Assembly: GCA_050789445.1 (NCBI GenBank)
Contig: JAILXR010000001.1
Location: 1,426,001 to 1,490,000, forward strand
Source of the DNA: JAWSVE01 sp050789445
GTDB taxonomy: Bacteria > Pseudomonadota > Gammaproteobacteria > Pseudomonadales > Cellvibrionaceae
Direction of reading: 5' to 3'
Length of the DNA: 64,000 nucleotides
This document shows, piece by piece, positions 7,766-17,668 of this stretch; positions within the stretch are counted from its first letter, which is position 1, and each line of letters starts with the position of its first letter. Under the pieces are notes generated by a model, which did no database searches, had not been told where the DNA came from, and saw only the letters and a list, made by a program, of their open reading frames with translations. A program made the position numbers and the translations under genes.

Positions 7766-10372
7766 GTGAATTCTGATTTTCGTAAACCGCTCCAAGGCTT
7801 TAATGTTGAATATTATGACGTACAAGCTGCTATCGAACAGATTAATCCCGGCAGCTATGCAACATTACCTTACACCGCAAAAATATTAGCTGAGCAACTC
7901 GTTCGCAATTGCGACCCGAAAGAGTTGCCAGAATATTTAACGCAAATAGCCTTCCAACGTCACGATCAAGACTTTCCTTGGTATCCCGCTCGTGTTGTCT
8001 GTCACGACATTTTAGGGCAAACCGCTTTAGTAGATTTAGCAGGACTACGAGACGCCATTGCAGAACAAGGTGGTGATCCTTCTCAGGTTAACCCTGTTGT
8101 TCCTACTCAATTAATTGTCGATCACTCTTTAGCGGTTGAGCATGCTGGTTTTGATCCAGAAGCATTTAATAAAAATCGCGCCATTGAAGATAGGCGCAAT
8201 GAAGATCGTTTTCATTTTATTGAGTGGACAAAAACAGCCTTCAAAAATGTTGATGTGATTCCTGCTGGCAACGGCATCATGCATCAAATTAATTTAGAAA
8301 AAATGTCCCCCGTCGTCCAATCTCGCGAAGGCATTGCATTTCCTGATACCTGTGTTGGTACCGATAGCCATACACCACACATTGATTGTTTGGGGGTTAT
8401 GGCTATTGGTGTTGGTGGATTAGAAGCCGAAACCGTCATGCTGGGCCGCCCTTCCATGATGCGGTTACCTGAAATTGTTGGTGTAAAACTGACAGGGAAA
8501 AGACAACCAGGCATCACAGCAACGGATATTGTTTTAGCGATCACCGAATTTTTACGAGAACAAAAAGTTGTTTCAACGTATTTAGAATTTTTTGGTGATG
8601 GCGTTACCGGATTAACCATTGGAGATCGAGCAACAATCTCTAATATGACTCCCGAATATGGTGCCACGGCTGGGATGTTTTATATTGACCAACAAACCAT
8701 TGATTATCTAAAAATAACAGGCCGCGAACCGGAGCAAATAAAGCTCGTCGAACAATATGCAAAAACAATTGGCTTATGGGCTGATCAACTAACAGAAGCA
8801 AAATACAACCGGGTTTTAGAATTTGATTTGTCTTCAGTGTCTCGCAACATGGCTGGTCCTTCAAATCCTCATAGAAAAGTTGCCACCTCTGATTTAGCCG
8901 CGAAAAATATCGCTGTAAATTATTCACAAGCACAAAAAGAAGAAGCCGAAGGAAAAATACCTGACGGTGCTGTTATTATTGCCGCCATCACAAGCTGTAC
9001 CAATACCAGTAATCCTCGAAACGTTATTGCTGCAGGGTTAGTCGCAAAAAAAGCGAATGAGTTAGGATTAGTTCGTAAACCTTGGGTAAAAACGTCCTTT
9101 GCACCTGGCTCTAAAGTTGCGAAATTATATTTAGAAGAAGCGGGCTTATTAACCGAATTAGAAAAATTGGGTTTTGGTATCGTCGCTTACGCCTGTACAA
9201 CCTGTAACGGAATGAGTGGCGCACTCGACCCAGAAATACAAAAAGAAATCATTGAACGGGATGTTTACTCAACTGCCGTTCTCTCTGGTAACAGAAACTT
9301 CGATGGCCGAATTCATCCCTATGCAAAACAAGCGTTTCTAGCCTCTCCTCCTTTAGTTGTTGCCTATGCGATTGCAGGAACCATGCGTTTTGATATTGAA
9401 AATGATTCATTAGGAAAAGATGCCAACGGAAACAACATCACACTAAAAGACTTATGGCCAAGCGATGAAGAAATTGATTCCATCGTTAACCAGTCGGTAA
9501 AACCTGAACAATTTAATTCTATTTATATCCCAATGTTTGACCTTGGCGCTATCGAAGAAGCTGAATCTCCGCTTTATGATTGGCGTCCTACCAGCACATA
9601 TATCCGTCGCCCTCCGTATTGGGAAGGCGCTCTTGCTGGTGAGCGAACATTATCCAACATGCGCCCACTAGCCTTGTTACCCGATAACATCACAACGGAT
9701 CATCTCTCTCCTTCCAATGCGATTTTATCCACCAGTGCCGCCGGTGAATATTTAACAAAAATGGGCGTACCTGAAGAAGATTTTAATTCCTACGCAACAC
9801 ACCGTGGCGATCATCTCACCGCTCAACGGGCTACTTTTGCAAATCCAAAATTGATGAATGAAATGGCCATTGTCGATGGCAAAGTAAAACAAGGATCACT
9901 CGCACGAATCGAACCAGAAGGAAAAGTCGTTCGCATGTGGGAAGCCATCGAAACCTACATGGAAAGGAAACAACCTTTAATTATTATTGCCGGCACTGAT
10001 TACGGACAAGGTTCTTCACGCGATTGGGCCGCAAAAGGCGTTCGGTTAGCCGGTGTTGAAGTTATTGTTGCTGAGGGTTTTGAACGCATTCACCGTACTA
10101 ACTTAGTCGGCATGGGTGTATTACCGTTACAATTTAAATCAGGTACAACAAGAAAAACATTAGCGCTTGATGGCACAGAAATCTATTCTGTCAAAGGTGA
10201 AATCAATCCTGGTGCGGATATGGAATTAATTATTGAACGTCAGAACGGAGAGAAAATCACAGCCTCTGTCACCTGTCGATTAGATACCGCAGAAGAAGTA
10301 TCAGTCTATAGTGCTGGTGGCGTTTTGCAGCGGTTTGCTCAAGATTTTTTGCAAGCATCAGGATCAAACTAA
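7766..10372 (+). CDS. acnD: Fe/S-dependent 2-methylcitrate dehydratase AcnD
   Basis: Aconitase-family enzyme that dehydrates 2-methylcitrate to 2-methylaconitate; it needs PrpF as partner to bypass the PrpD route. The 868 residues match AcnD. The 4Fe-4S ligands are Cys411 (SCTNTSNP), Cys477 and Cys480 (ACTTCNG). The swivel domain near the C-terminus has DYGQGSSRDWAAKG, a canonical aconitase motif. The start is GTG at 7766, giving MNSDFRKPLQGFNVEYYD, which fits the family N-terminus. No prpD is present in the cluster, consistent with the AcnD/PrpF version of the pathway. Confidence 0.97.
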   Translation: MNSDFRKPLQGFNVEYYDVQAAIEQINPGSYATLPYTAKILAEQLVRNCDPKELPEYLTQIAFQRHDQDFPWYPARVVCHDILGQTALVDLAGLRDAIAEQGGDPSQVNPVVPTQLIVDHSLAVEHAGFDPEAFNKNRAIEDRRNEDRFHFIEWTKTAFKNVDVIPAGNGIMHQINLEKMSPVVQSREGIAFPDTCVGTDSHTPHIDCLGVMAIGVGGLEAETVMLGRPSMMRLPEIVGVKLTGKRQPGITATDIVLAITEFLREQKVVSTYLEFFGDGVTGLTIGDRATISNMTPEYGATAGMFYIDQQTIDYLKITGREPEQIKLVEQYAKTIGLWADQLTEAKYNRVLEFDLSSVSRNMAGPSNPHRKVATSDLAAKNIAVNYSQAQKEEAEGKIPDGAVIIAAITSCTNTSNPRNVIAAGLVAKKANELGLVRKPWVKTSFAPGSKVAKLYLEEAGLLTELEKLGFGIVAYACTTCNGMSGALDPEIQKEIIERDVYSTAVLSGNRNFDGRIHPYAKQAFLASPPLVVAYAIAGTMRFDIENDSLGKDANGNNITLKDLWPSDEEIDSIVNQSVKPEQFNSIYIPMFDLGAIEEAESPLYDWRPTSTYIRRPPYWEGALAGERTLSNMRPLALLPDNITTDHLSPSNAILSTSAAGEYLTKMGVPEEDFNSYATHRGDHLTAQRATFANPKLMNEMAIVDGKVKQGSLARIEPEGKVVRMWEAIETYMERKQPLIIIAGTDYGQGSSRDWAAKGVRLAGVEVIVAEGFERIHRTNLVGMGVLPLQFKSGTTRKTLALDGTEIYSVKGEINPGADMELIIERQNGEKITASVTCRLDTAEEVSVYSAGGVLQRFAQDFLQASGSN

Positions 10373-11604
10373 TGGCTTCCTCTCATACAGAAAAAAAATC
10401 TATAAAAGAAAGCTCTTCACAAGGAAAATTCCAGCAACTAAAAGTCCCAGCAACTTATATGCGCGGCGGAACAAGCAAAGGCGTATTTTTTTATTTAAAA
10501 GACTTACCCGATTTTGCACAACAACCCGGTGACGCACGCGATCAATTATTATTACGTGTCATTGGCAGCCCTGATCCCTATGAGAAACAAATTGATGGCA
10601 TGGGTGGTGCAACATCAAGTACGAGTAAAACAGTTATTTTAGACAAAAGTTCTCGCCGCGATCACGATGTGGATTACTACTTTGGACAAGTTGCCATAGA
10701 CAAACCCTTTGTCGATTGGAGCGGAAACTGCGGCAATTTAAGTGCAGCCGTTGGTGCATTTGCAATTCATAAAGGTTTAGTTGATCCCAATAAAATACCA
10801 GACGATGGAATCGCTACAGTTCGAATCTGGCAAGCCAATATACAAAAAACAATTGTCGCTCACGTGCCAATAACAAATGGAGCCGTACAAGAAACTGGTG
10901 ATTTCGAACTAGATGGCGTCACCTTCCCCGCTGCAGAAATTGCCATAGAGTTTTTAGACCCAGCCGATGGTGAAGGCGCATTATTCCCTACTGGTCATTT
11001 AATCGATGAACTCCATGTTCCTGACATTGGAAATTTTGAATCCACGTTTATCAATGCCGGTATTCCGACGATTTTTTTACGAGCCGAAGATTTAGGTTAT
11101 ACAGGAACAGAATTACAAGACGCCATCAACAATGATGAGGCCGCTTTAAAAAAACTAGAAATCATTCGCGCTTATGGCGCTGTTCAAATGGGTTTAATCA
11201 AACACATTGACGAAGCTGCTGTTCGCCAACATACGCCTAAAATCGCCTTCGTAGCACAGCCACAAAGCTATACAGCATCAAGCGGTAAAAACGTCAATGA
11301 AACAGATATCGATTTGTGTGTCAGAGCGATGTCGATGGGTAAACTACACCACGCGATGATGGGAACGGCTGCAGTTTCAATTGCCGCAGCAGCAGCTGTA
11401 CCGGGAACGCTTGTTAATCTCGTCGCAGGTGGAGGAGAAAGAACAGCAGTTACATTCGGTCACCCATCAGGAACATTACGCGTTGGAGCAGGAGCTGAAT
11501 TAATTGAAGATAAATGGCAAATCACCATGGCATCTATGAGCCGTAGTGCAAGAATTTTAATGGAAGGAAAGGTATTTGTACCTCAAAGCCAACCTCAAAA
11601 CTAA
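10372..11604 (+). CDS. prpF: 2-methylaconitate isomerase PrpF
   Basis: Isomerises the trans/cis products of AcnD so that aconitase-type hydration can continue. A 410-residue protein of the diaminopimelate-epimerase-like PrpF fold. The MRGGTSKGVFF motif and the NCGNLSAAVGAFA motif with its conserved cysteine are clear. The N-terminus has a basic extension of about 25 residues before the conserved start. Its ATG overlaps the acnD stop by one base (TAATG), indicating translational coupling. The last codons (PQSQPQN) are encoded by two units of a 12-bp tandem repeat, so the C-terminus has been shaped by repeat expansion. Confidence 0.96.
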   Translation: MASSHTEKKSIKESSSQGKFQQLKVPATYMRGGTSKGVFFYLKDLPDFAQQPGDARDQLLLRVIGSPDPYEKQIDGMGGATSSTSKTVILDKSSRRDHDVDYYFGQVAIDKPFVDWSGNCGNLSAAVGAFAIHKGLVDPNKIPDDGIATVRIWQANIQKTIVAHVPITNGAVQETGDFELDGVTFPAAEIAIEFLDPADGEGALFPTGHLIDELHVPDIGNFESTFINAGIPTIFLRAEDLGYTGTELQDAINNDEAALKKLEIIRAYGAVQMGLIKHIDEAAVRQHTPKIAFVAQPQSYTASSGKNVNETDIDLCVRAMSMGKLHHAMMGTAAVSIAAAAAVPGTLVNLVAGGGERTAVTFGHPSGTLRVGAGAELIEDKWQITMASMSRSARILMEGKVFVPQSQPQN

Positions 11605-11652
11605 CCTCAAAACTAACCTCAAAACTAACCTCAAAACTAACCTCAAGACTAA
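11581..11652 (+). repeat. 12-bp tandem repeat across the prpF stop codon
   Basis: Six consecutive 12-bp units. Four are identical (CCTCAAAACTAA), the first is CCTCAAAGCCAA and the last CCTCAAGACTAA. The unit is a multiple of three and contains an in-frame TAA, so the second unit supplies the prpF stop and each later unit repeats it. A degraded seventh unit may follow (cctaaaat). Confidence 0.95.
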
Positions 11653-11720
11653 CCTAAAATCTTAATAAAGCTCAATGGCAGTCATCTTGTAATATTATTT
11701 AATACTTTCGATCAATTAAT

Positions 11721-12113
11721 TTAAATTCGAGAACGGCCCAACAGAACTAACAAACATTTTCGACCAAACACCATGAAAGGATATAAAATTGTCGCTACAA
11801 ATTTGAAACGAAACAGTAAAGACTGGAACCGATTAAATATTCCACCCTCGCCGCTCAGTATTGCCATTTGATGTACCGCATCTTTTCCATAAAATAAACG
11901 ACCTGCAATGATCAATATCATCCCGTCATTCAACTCATATCCCGCAGCTCTGGCAGTTGTTACGATGTCAGGGGATTCTCGACAATCAAGAACGTCTATC
12001 TCGCCTACGCTTTCTTTAAATTTCACAAACGCAACATAATTTGAGCAGACAGGGCAATCCCCATCATAAAGAAGGTAATTTTTCTTAGTCGTTAATAAAT
12101 CATCTAAAGTCAT
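11721..12113 (-). CDS. DCC-family (DUF393) thiol-disulfide oxidoreductase-like protein
   Basis: A 130-residue protein with the family signature near the N-terminus: LLYDGDCPVCSNYVAF, which contains the DCPVC redox-type CxxC. The C-terminal part is hydrophobic and basic (FVATILYPFMVFGRKCLL), typical for DUF393. Family members are annotated as thiol-disulfide oxidoreductases, but the reaction and partner are unknown. No clear ribosome site precedes the ATG. It sits alone between prpF (convergent) and the sugar transporter, with 149 bp upstream that include a 14-bp palindrome. Confidence 0.8.
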   Translation of the reverse strand: MTLDDLLTTKKNYLLYDGDCPVCSNYVAFVKFKESVGEIDVLDCRESPDIVTTARAAGYELNDGMILIIAGRLFYGKDAVHQMAILSGEGGIFNRFQSLLFRFKFVATILYPFMVFGRKCLLVLLGRSRI

Positions 12114-12193
12114 TAGTTAAAAACCAAGCGCCAAGGAGAGGTGTATAACACCAATACGGGAATATACAGTGTAGCTAACCGAGGAAATTTAGG

Positions 12194-12207
12194 TTGTGTA
12201 TACACAA
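12194..12207. promoter_or_regulatory. 14-bp perfect palindrome upstream of the DCC gene
   Basis: TTGTGTATACACAA is a perfect palindrome about 80 bp upstream of the DCC-family start on the minus strand. It could be an operator, but no regulator in the window can be tied to it. It may also lie in the 3' trailer of the transporter gene. Confidence 0.3.
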
Positions 12208-12262
12208 ACAACATAACTATCGGCAATCAAATTTTAGAGGATTAGAGGCTGTATTATACCTA

Positions 12263-13576
12263 TTAACTGACGTTAACATGAGTAACATCATTGGGGATTG
12301 ATCCTTTGAGACCATAAAAAACAATATAGAGATAACAAAAGATCGGTAATATGAAAGCAAGCTGGACACCTACAGTATCAGCTAGAATACCTTGCAACAG
12401 TGGCGCCAACGCACCACCCACAATGGCTAAGCACAGTAAACCCGAGCCTCTTGAAGTGTCACCTCCGAGTTGCGCAATCGCCAAGCTAAAAATAGTAGGG
12501 AACATCACCGAGTTAAAAAGCCCAACCGCCAAAATGGACCACATAGCAATTTTTCCATCAGTTACAATAGTAACAAAAACTAACAAAGCAGAGATTGATG
12601 CATTAAACGCTAAAACGTAACCAGCACGAACACGATTCATCACAGCAGCACCGATAAAGCGCCCTACCATCGCTCCTCCCCAATAATAACTAACGTACTT
12701 GGCCGCTTCTGCCTCTTCTAAACCCGCTATATTATCTTCACCTAAAAAATTAACTAAAAAACTACCAATTGAAACCTCAGCGCCCACATAAAGAAAAATA
12801 CCAACAGCTCCAAGCATAAGATGTGTATGCTCAAAGAGAGAAGTTTTTTTATCGTGAGAGCTTGATAAAGACTGATCAGACTCAGAGACATATGGAAGAC
12901 GGAGGAAGAAAAAAATAATCGCAAGGATAAAGAATACACCACCCAAAAAAAGATAAGGCAACTGAACACTTTGAGCCTCTGCCAGACGTGCTGCTTCTAA
13001 ATCATTAGGCATCACTGACGTTGTGGCTACTCCTAAAATAAGCAACGTACCAAAAATTGGTGCTAAAGTGGTCCCTAATGAATTAAATGCTTGCGTCATA
13101 GTTAACCGACTGGAAGCCGTTTCTGGATTACCCAATATCGTGACATAAGGGTTCGCAGAAACTTGTAATACAGTTATTCCCGTGGCTAGAATAAACAGAG
13201 CAATTAAAAACGTCATATAAGACAATTGATCAGCTGCGGGATAAAAAACTAAACAACCTAACCCTGCAATCACCAAGCCCGTCACCAAGCCTTTTTGATA
13301 GCCCACTTTTTTTAGATACATGCCTGCTGGGATAGACGCTATAAAATAGGCACCAAAAAAACAAAACTGTATAAGCATCGCTTGTGTATAGTTGAGAGAA
13401 AACGCATTTTTTAAATGGGGAATGAGTATGTCATTCAATGCAGTCATAAAACCCCAAATAAAAAACAACGAGGTCAACATGACCATCGGGAAAATAGTCG
13501 ATTGATGCGTTAAACCGTTACTACCTTCCGAAGGATTATTCGGTGACTCAGGAGATTGCGTATTAGTATCCGACAT
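12263..13576 (-). CDS. Sugar MFS transporter, FucP/GluP type
   Basis: A 437-residue inner-membrane protein with about twelve hydrophobic helices. The first helices (FFIWGFMTALNDILIPHLKN, then IQFCFFGAYFIASIPAG) carry the hallmark of the L-fucose/glucose-galactose proton symporter family. It is divergent from glucokinase across a shared operator, so glucose released by the nearby beta-glucosidase is a likely substrate; proton coupling is inferred from the family. The N-terminal 25 residues are a soluble Ser/Asn-rich tail. Confidence 0.92.
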   Translation of the reverse strand: MSDTNTQSPESPNNPSEGSNGLTHQSTIFPMVMLTSLFFIWGFMTALNDILIPHLKNAFSLNYTQAMLIQFCFFGAYFIASIPAGMYLKKVGYQKGLVTGLVIAGLGCLVFYPAADQLSYMTFLIALFILATGITVLQVSANPYVTILGNPETASSRLTMTQAFNSLGTTLAPIFGTLLILGVATTSVMPNDLEAARLAEAQSVQLPYLFLGGVFFILAIIFFFLRLPYVSESDQSLSSSHDKKTSLFEHTHLMLGAVGIFLYVGAEVSIGSFLVNFLGEDNIAGLEEAEAAKYVSYYWGGAMVGRFIGAAVMNRVRAGYVLAFNASISALLVFVTIVTDGKIAMWSILAVGLFNSVMFPTIFSLAIAQLGGDTSRGSGLLCLAIVGGALAPLLQGILADTVGVQLAFILPIFCYLYIVFYGLKGSIPNDVTHVNVS

Positions 13577-13699
13577 AAATTTCGCTATTTATTATTATCA
13601 TGATCTTAACTATTCATTATTTAGACTCAACCCATTCGACTCAATAGAATTAGCCTCTAGAAAAAAATAGCTATTAAGTGCATTGGTATAATGTTCAGC

Positions 13700-13741
13700 A
13701 TTAAAGCTAAAATTGACAACGCTGTCAATTATACTTACTAT
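13700..13741. promoter_or_regulatory. Symmetric bidirectional promoter with LacI-type operator
   Basis: AATTGACAACGCTGTCAATT at 13711-13730 is a palindrome with 8-bp perfect arms centred on CG, typical of LacI-family operators. Each arm contains a perfect TTGACA. On the plus strand TTGACA (13713-13718) is followed by 17 bp and TACTAT (13736-13741), towards glucokinase. On the minus strand TTGACA (13728-13723) is followed by 17 bp and TTTAAT (13705-13700), towards the transporter. A bound repressor would cover both -35 boxes. A near-identical site lies at 17721-17740 next to the LacI gene. Confidence 0.75.
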
Positions 13742-13844
13742 CGCAAAGTGAAACTAGATAGCTATGCAAATGAAAGAAGAGTCAATATCATATTAATCAA
13801 TAGAACCACTCTTCACCTCACTACTTAAGAATTTAAAAATCCTA

Positions 13845-14834
13845 ATGAATCCTTTAATTGTCGCCGACATAGGTGGTACTAATGCTCGCTTTGGCATAGC
13901 CCGTTTTAATGTTGCATCCACCATACCTCAAAAGCACATCATAATTGACCATCAAACAACTTTAGCTTGTGATGATTACTCAACATTTACAGCCTGTGCT
14001 ACGCATTACATTAAAACACTACCATCAGACATAAAAACAAAAAATGCTTGTTTTGCTTTTGCTGCACCGATTGCAAAAGGCAAGATAACAATGACTAATA
14101 ACCATTGGACAGTAATTTTACCTGAGGTAAAAAAAACGCTAAAGCTAGAACGAATAGAAGCCATTAATGATTTTGCAGCACAGGCTTGTGCCATCTCGCA
14201 TTTAGAATCACATGAGTTGTCAGTCATCAAAACGGGAACAATCATTCCAGAACAAAACAAAACGATACTTGGCCCTGGGACAGGATTAGGTGTGGGCTCA
14301 CTGGCCTTCTGCAATGGCACTTGGAAACCAATCGCGGGTGAAGGCGGTCATGTAGGTTTTACCTACCCCAATATTCTTGGGCTAGCACTCTACTCCGAAC
14401 TTCAAAATGAGCATGATTTTTTATCGCTAGAAACGCTATTAAGTGGTAACGGACTCGTTAATATTTATCGAGCGATCTGTAAAGTACAGGGAGCAATCAT
14501 TCAAGAATATGATGAAAGTGATATTTCCCGCTTAGGTTTAAATAATTCAGTCGATGAATGCAAAAAAGCACTGACATTATTTTGTGAATTACTGGGCGCA
14601 GCATCTGGAGATTTAGCGTTAATTAATGGCAGCAAGGGCGGCGTTTACCTGACGGGCGGAATCCTTCCTCGCATTGAAAATTTTTTATTACAAAGTAATT
14701 TTTCTAAAATATTTAATCAAAAAGGAAAAATGTCACATTTTTTAAATGACATCCCTATTTACTTAGTTAAAAAAAATAACCCCGCGCTCTATGGTGCAGC
14801 TAACTGGTTTCTAAGCAATGCAGCTTATGAATAG
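13845..14834 (+). CDS. glk: Glucokinase
   Basis: Phosphorylates glucose with ATP to glucose-6-phosphate. The 329 residues show the bacterial Glk fold: an N-terminal phosphate loop (VADIGGTNARFGIAR), the catalytic aspartate in EAINDFAAQA, the GPGTGLGVG turn and GEGGHVGF, and a C-terminal adenosine motif (GGVYLTGGILPRIENFL). It lacks the CxCGxxGC zinc signature of ROK kinases, so it is a Glk-type enzyme. It is transcribed from the symmetric operator-promoter shared with the sugar transporter, which fits intracellular trapping of imported glucose. Confidence 0.95.
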   Translation: MNPLIVADIGGTNARFGIARFNVASTIPQKHIIIDHQTTLACDDYSTFTACATHYIKTLPSDIKTKNACFAFAAPIAKGKITMTNNHWTVILPEVKKTLKLERIEAINDFAAQACAISHLESHELSVIKTGTIIPEQNKTILGPGTGLGVGSLAFCNGTWKPIAGEGGHVGFTYPNILGLALYSELQNEHDFLSLETLLSGNGLVNIYRAICKVQGAIIQEYDESDISRLGLNNSVDECKKALTLFCELLGAASGDLALINGSKGGVYLTGGILPRIENFLLQSNFSKIFNQKGKMSHFLNDIPIYLVKKNNPALYGAANWFLSNAAYE

Positions 14835-14987
14835 GAGCACAAACTTTTTTAATTGGGCTGCTTAAATATCCTCTTCTACAATCAAGTTCTTCATTCTTAT
14901 TTTATAGAAAATGGATAACACCGATAAAGAACAATAAAGAGCACTAGATACATTTAATAATCTAGCATTCCTTAGTTTAGTATCTTT

Positions 14988-17633
14988 CTACCTAACGTCC
15001 ATATCTTTGCTAAGGCGAATATCTCGAGAAGAAGAACCCACATTCAACTGCCTCTTTCCAAGAAGCCTATCCCATTCACTTTCTTCAGTATTCCACACAG
15101 ATAGTGCACGAGAGCTAATGGTAAAACTGACTGTTGATTGCTCTCCAGCAGTTAACTCAACTTTTTTAAAATCGACAAGTTTTTGTTTTTCAGTCTCAAT
15201 AAGGCTATTACTACTTTCGCCCAAATATAACTGTGGTGTTTCCGTGCCTGTATGATCACTAATATTCTTTACGGTAAAACTAACATCAAAGTTTTCACCG
15301 TTTTCGGTAATCGATAAATTAGAATATTGGAAGTCTGAATAACTTAAACCATGCCCAAAAGGAAATAATGGCTCTTTATTTTCTTTATCATACCAACGAT
15401 ATCCCACAAAAATGCCTTCAGAATATTCTTGACGTCCCTCCACACCGGGATATTGCAGCGGAGTATTTGCGGCAATATCAATTTCATTCATTGGGAAAGT
15501 AACAGGTAATTTTCCACTGGGATTTGATTTTCCATACAAAAGAGCAGCGGTTGCTTTACCGCCTTCTTGCCCTGGGTACCACATTTGTAAGATCGCATCG
15601 ACCTCCTCTTCCCAAGGCATTGTAATTGGAGCACCCACATTTAATACGACGATGAGTTTATCTAATTTTTTTTCCGCAAGTGCATTAATTAATTTATCTT
15701 GATAACCCGGCAGAGCTAAAGTTTTTCTATCTCCACCTTCCGTGCCCTCAATGTAAGCAAAAACAACGACCGCGCTGGCTTTTTCAGCTTTTTCAACGGC
15801 TGTATCAATTACCTGTTGCTGAAACTCTGGCGTCGACCACGCTAAACGGATTTCAAATTTTTCTCTTGCATCAGCACTCGTCTCTAACACTGAGTTAGAA
15901 TGCGTATTGGCTTCCACATCAATTTGATAATCTCTTCCAGCTTCCAAAAAAACATGACCAGATGCATTAATTAAACCTAATTGCGTTGGAATTAATGAAG
16001 CCTGACTCAACACTCCACGAGCCGTACTAGAAATGACCTGACCATCAATAGACACTTGCGCGCGTCCACTATTAATCTGTACGTTCAAATCATAATTTCC
16101 AGTTGTGTTAACGTTTAAATAGCCTTGCCAATGTAAATTGCCTGTGGTCGATAGAGCATTATTCCCAACAAAATTAATATTTTTTGTAATAGTGCTTGTC
16201 TCATTTGTTTCTAAGGTTAGGCCTGATTCTGTTGAATCCTTAGATGGGCGCAATACATTTTCTGGAATAATTTCACCATCAAGATCGACTCCCACAGCGT
16301 ATGAAACGTTATCATTTGATCCTGAAAGATTTTCAATTTCGATTAATGGGCTATCCACTTTAAAAGGAATTATTTTTGAACTACCACCACCACCAAATAA
16401 TCCTGAACGAGCTGTTGGCCCTATAACCAATAAATTGCTTGTATCTTTTTGAGTTAAAGGAAGCGTCTCTTTTTTATTTTTGAGCAACACTGCACTTTTA
16501 ATCGCTATATCTAAAGCGATATCAGCGTGTGCGTCTATATCTATACCTATCTCTGCAGCATTCACAACATCATTATTTGCCTTATATGCTTTAGAATCTT
16601 GATCGTTATTTTTAACATCAGTGGTATTTTCTATGACAGGTGTAGATAGAGCATTCTCCAAGAAACCATATTGCTTCATTTGTACAAGTAACGGACGCAA
16701 TGCTTGATCAACTAAGGCTTCATCGGTTTCACCAGCGTTAACTGAGTCAATCAATGTTTGAGAAAATACAACCGGTGAATCGATTCCTGGCCAGTCATAA
16801 CCTGGCATTTCAAGATTTAGACCATTGGTTAACGCATTAAAACTATGCTGAGCCCACCAATCTGTCATCACGAATCCATCATAATCAAATTCATCACGAA
16901 GAATATTTTTTAAAAGCGTGGGATTTTCACAAGCAAAAAAACTATTCACTCGATTGTAAGCACACATGATACTTGCTACATCAGCCTCTATTGCCGCTAA
17001 AAATCCAGGTAGATAGATTTCTCTCAGCGTTCGCTCATCGACAATGGCATTAATACTGGTACGACTCTCCTCTTGATTATTCGCGATGTAATGTTTTACG
17101 GTTGCCATCAAACCTTTGCTTTGGATTCCTTTAATCTCTGCTGCCACGATCTGACTGGCGAGCACAGGGTCTTCACCAAAAGTTTCAAAATTACGCCCTG
17201 CAAAGGGCACACGAATAATATTGACCATTGGCGAGAGCAAAACATCTTGATTGCGGGCTTTACCTTCAACACCAATAATCTCACCGTAACGGTAAGCGAG
17301 CTCAGGATCAAAACTGGCGGCCAAACCAATTGGTGACGGTAGCGCTGTCGCAGGCAGACTTGTCCGCATACCTGCAGGACCATCAGCTAAGCGGAGCGGA
17401 GGTATATTTAGACGAGGCACGCCACCAACATAGCCTGCGCCATTAAGGCCAATTTCCGGGTTTGGATCCACGTCTCCGTGTAACATCCCAGATTTTTCTT
17501 CCAGCGTCATTTGCGAAAGCAATCCATCAACTGTGGTTATCACTCTCTTTCCTTCTTCGCTTTGGCTACAAGAAGCGCCACAAACAACCATACTGATAAC
17601 TATTAAAATGTTAAGTCTGTTTTTTTTATTCAT
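14988..17633 (-). CDS. GH3 beta-glucosidase, lipoprotein, with PA14-like insert
   Basis: An 881-residue glycoside hydrolase family 3 enzyme that probably releases glucose from beta-glucosides at the cell envelope. A type II signal peptide ends in GASC (Cys22). The catalytic (alpha/beta)8 domain holds KH at 180-181 and the nucleophile Asp258 in GFVMTDWW. The second domain is interrupted by a beta-rich segment (about 470-610, with LHWQGYLNVNTTGNYDLNV) that resembles a PA14 carbohydrate-binding module. EGTEGGDRKTLALPG and a C-terminal fibronectin-III-like domain follow. It is divergent from the LacI regulator, with an operator in between. No strong ribosome site was seen; a 10-bp hairpin lies in the leader. 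Confidence 0.93.
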   Translation of the reverse strand: MNKKNRLNILIVISMVVCGASCSQSEEGKRVITTVDGLLSQMTLEEKSGMLHGDVDPNPEIGLNGAGYVGGVPRLNIPPLRLADGPAGMRTSLPATALPSPIGLAASFDPELAYRYGEIIGVEGKARNQDVLLSPMVNIIRVPFAGRNFETFGEDPVLASQIVAAEIKGIQSKGLMATVKHYIANNQEESRTSINAIVDERTLREIYLPGFLAAIEADVASIMCAYNRVNSFFACENPTLLKNILRDEFDYDGFVMTDWWAQHSFNALTNGLNLEMPGYDWPGIDSPVVFSQTLIDSVNAGETDEALVDQALRPLLVQMKQYGFLENALSTPVIENTTDVKNNDQDSKAYKANNDVVNAAEIGIDIDAHADIALDIAIKSAVLLKNKKETLPLTQKDTSNLLVIGPTARSGLFGGGGSSKIIPFKVDSPLIEIENLSGSNDNVSYAVGVDLDGEIIPENVLRPSKDSTESGLTLETNETSTITKNINFVGNNALSTTGNLHWQGYLNVNTTGNYDLNVQINSGRAQVSIDGQVISSTARGVLSQASLIPTQLGLINASGHVFLEAGRDYQIDVEANTHSNSVLETSADAREKFEIRLAWSTPEFQQQVIDTAVEKAEKASAVVVFAYIEGTEGGDRKTLALPGYQDKLINALAEKKLDKLIVVLNVGAPITMPWEEEVDAILQMWYPGQEGGKATAALLYGKSNPSGKLPVTFPMNEIDIAANTPLQYPGVEGRQEYSEGIFVGYRWYDKENKEPLFPFGHGLSYSDFQYSNLSITENGENFDVSFTVKNISDHTGTETPQLYLGESSNSLIETEKQKLVDFKKVELTAGEQSTVSFTISSRALSVWNTEESEWDRLLGKRQLNVGSSSRDIRLSKDMDVR

Positions 17634-17646
17634 TGTTAACTCGTAT

Positions 17647-17668
17647 TAAGTCATAGCTCTATGACTTA
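17647..17668 (-). other. Perfect hairpin in the GH3 leader
   Basis: Ten-bp arms TAAGTCATAG/CTATGACTTA separated by only 2 nt lie 14 bp upstream of the GH3 start. As DNA it could be an operator, as RNA a compact hairpin close to the start codon. No T-run follows. Confidence 0.4.
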
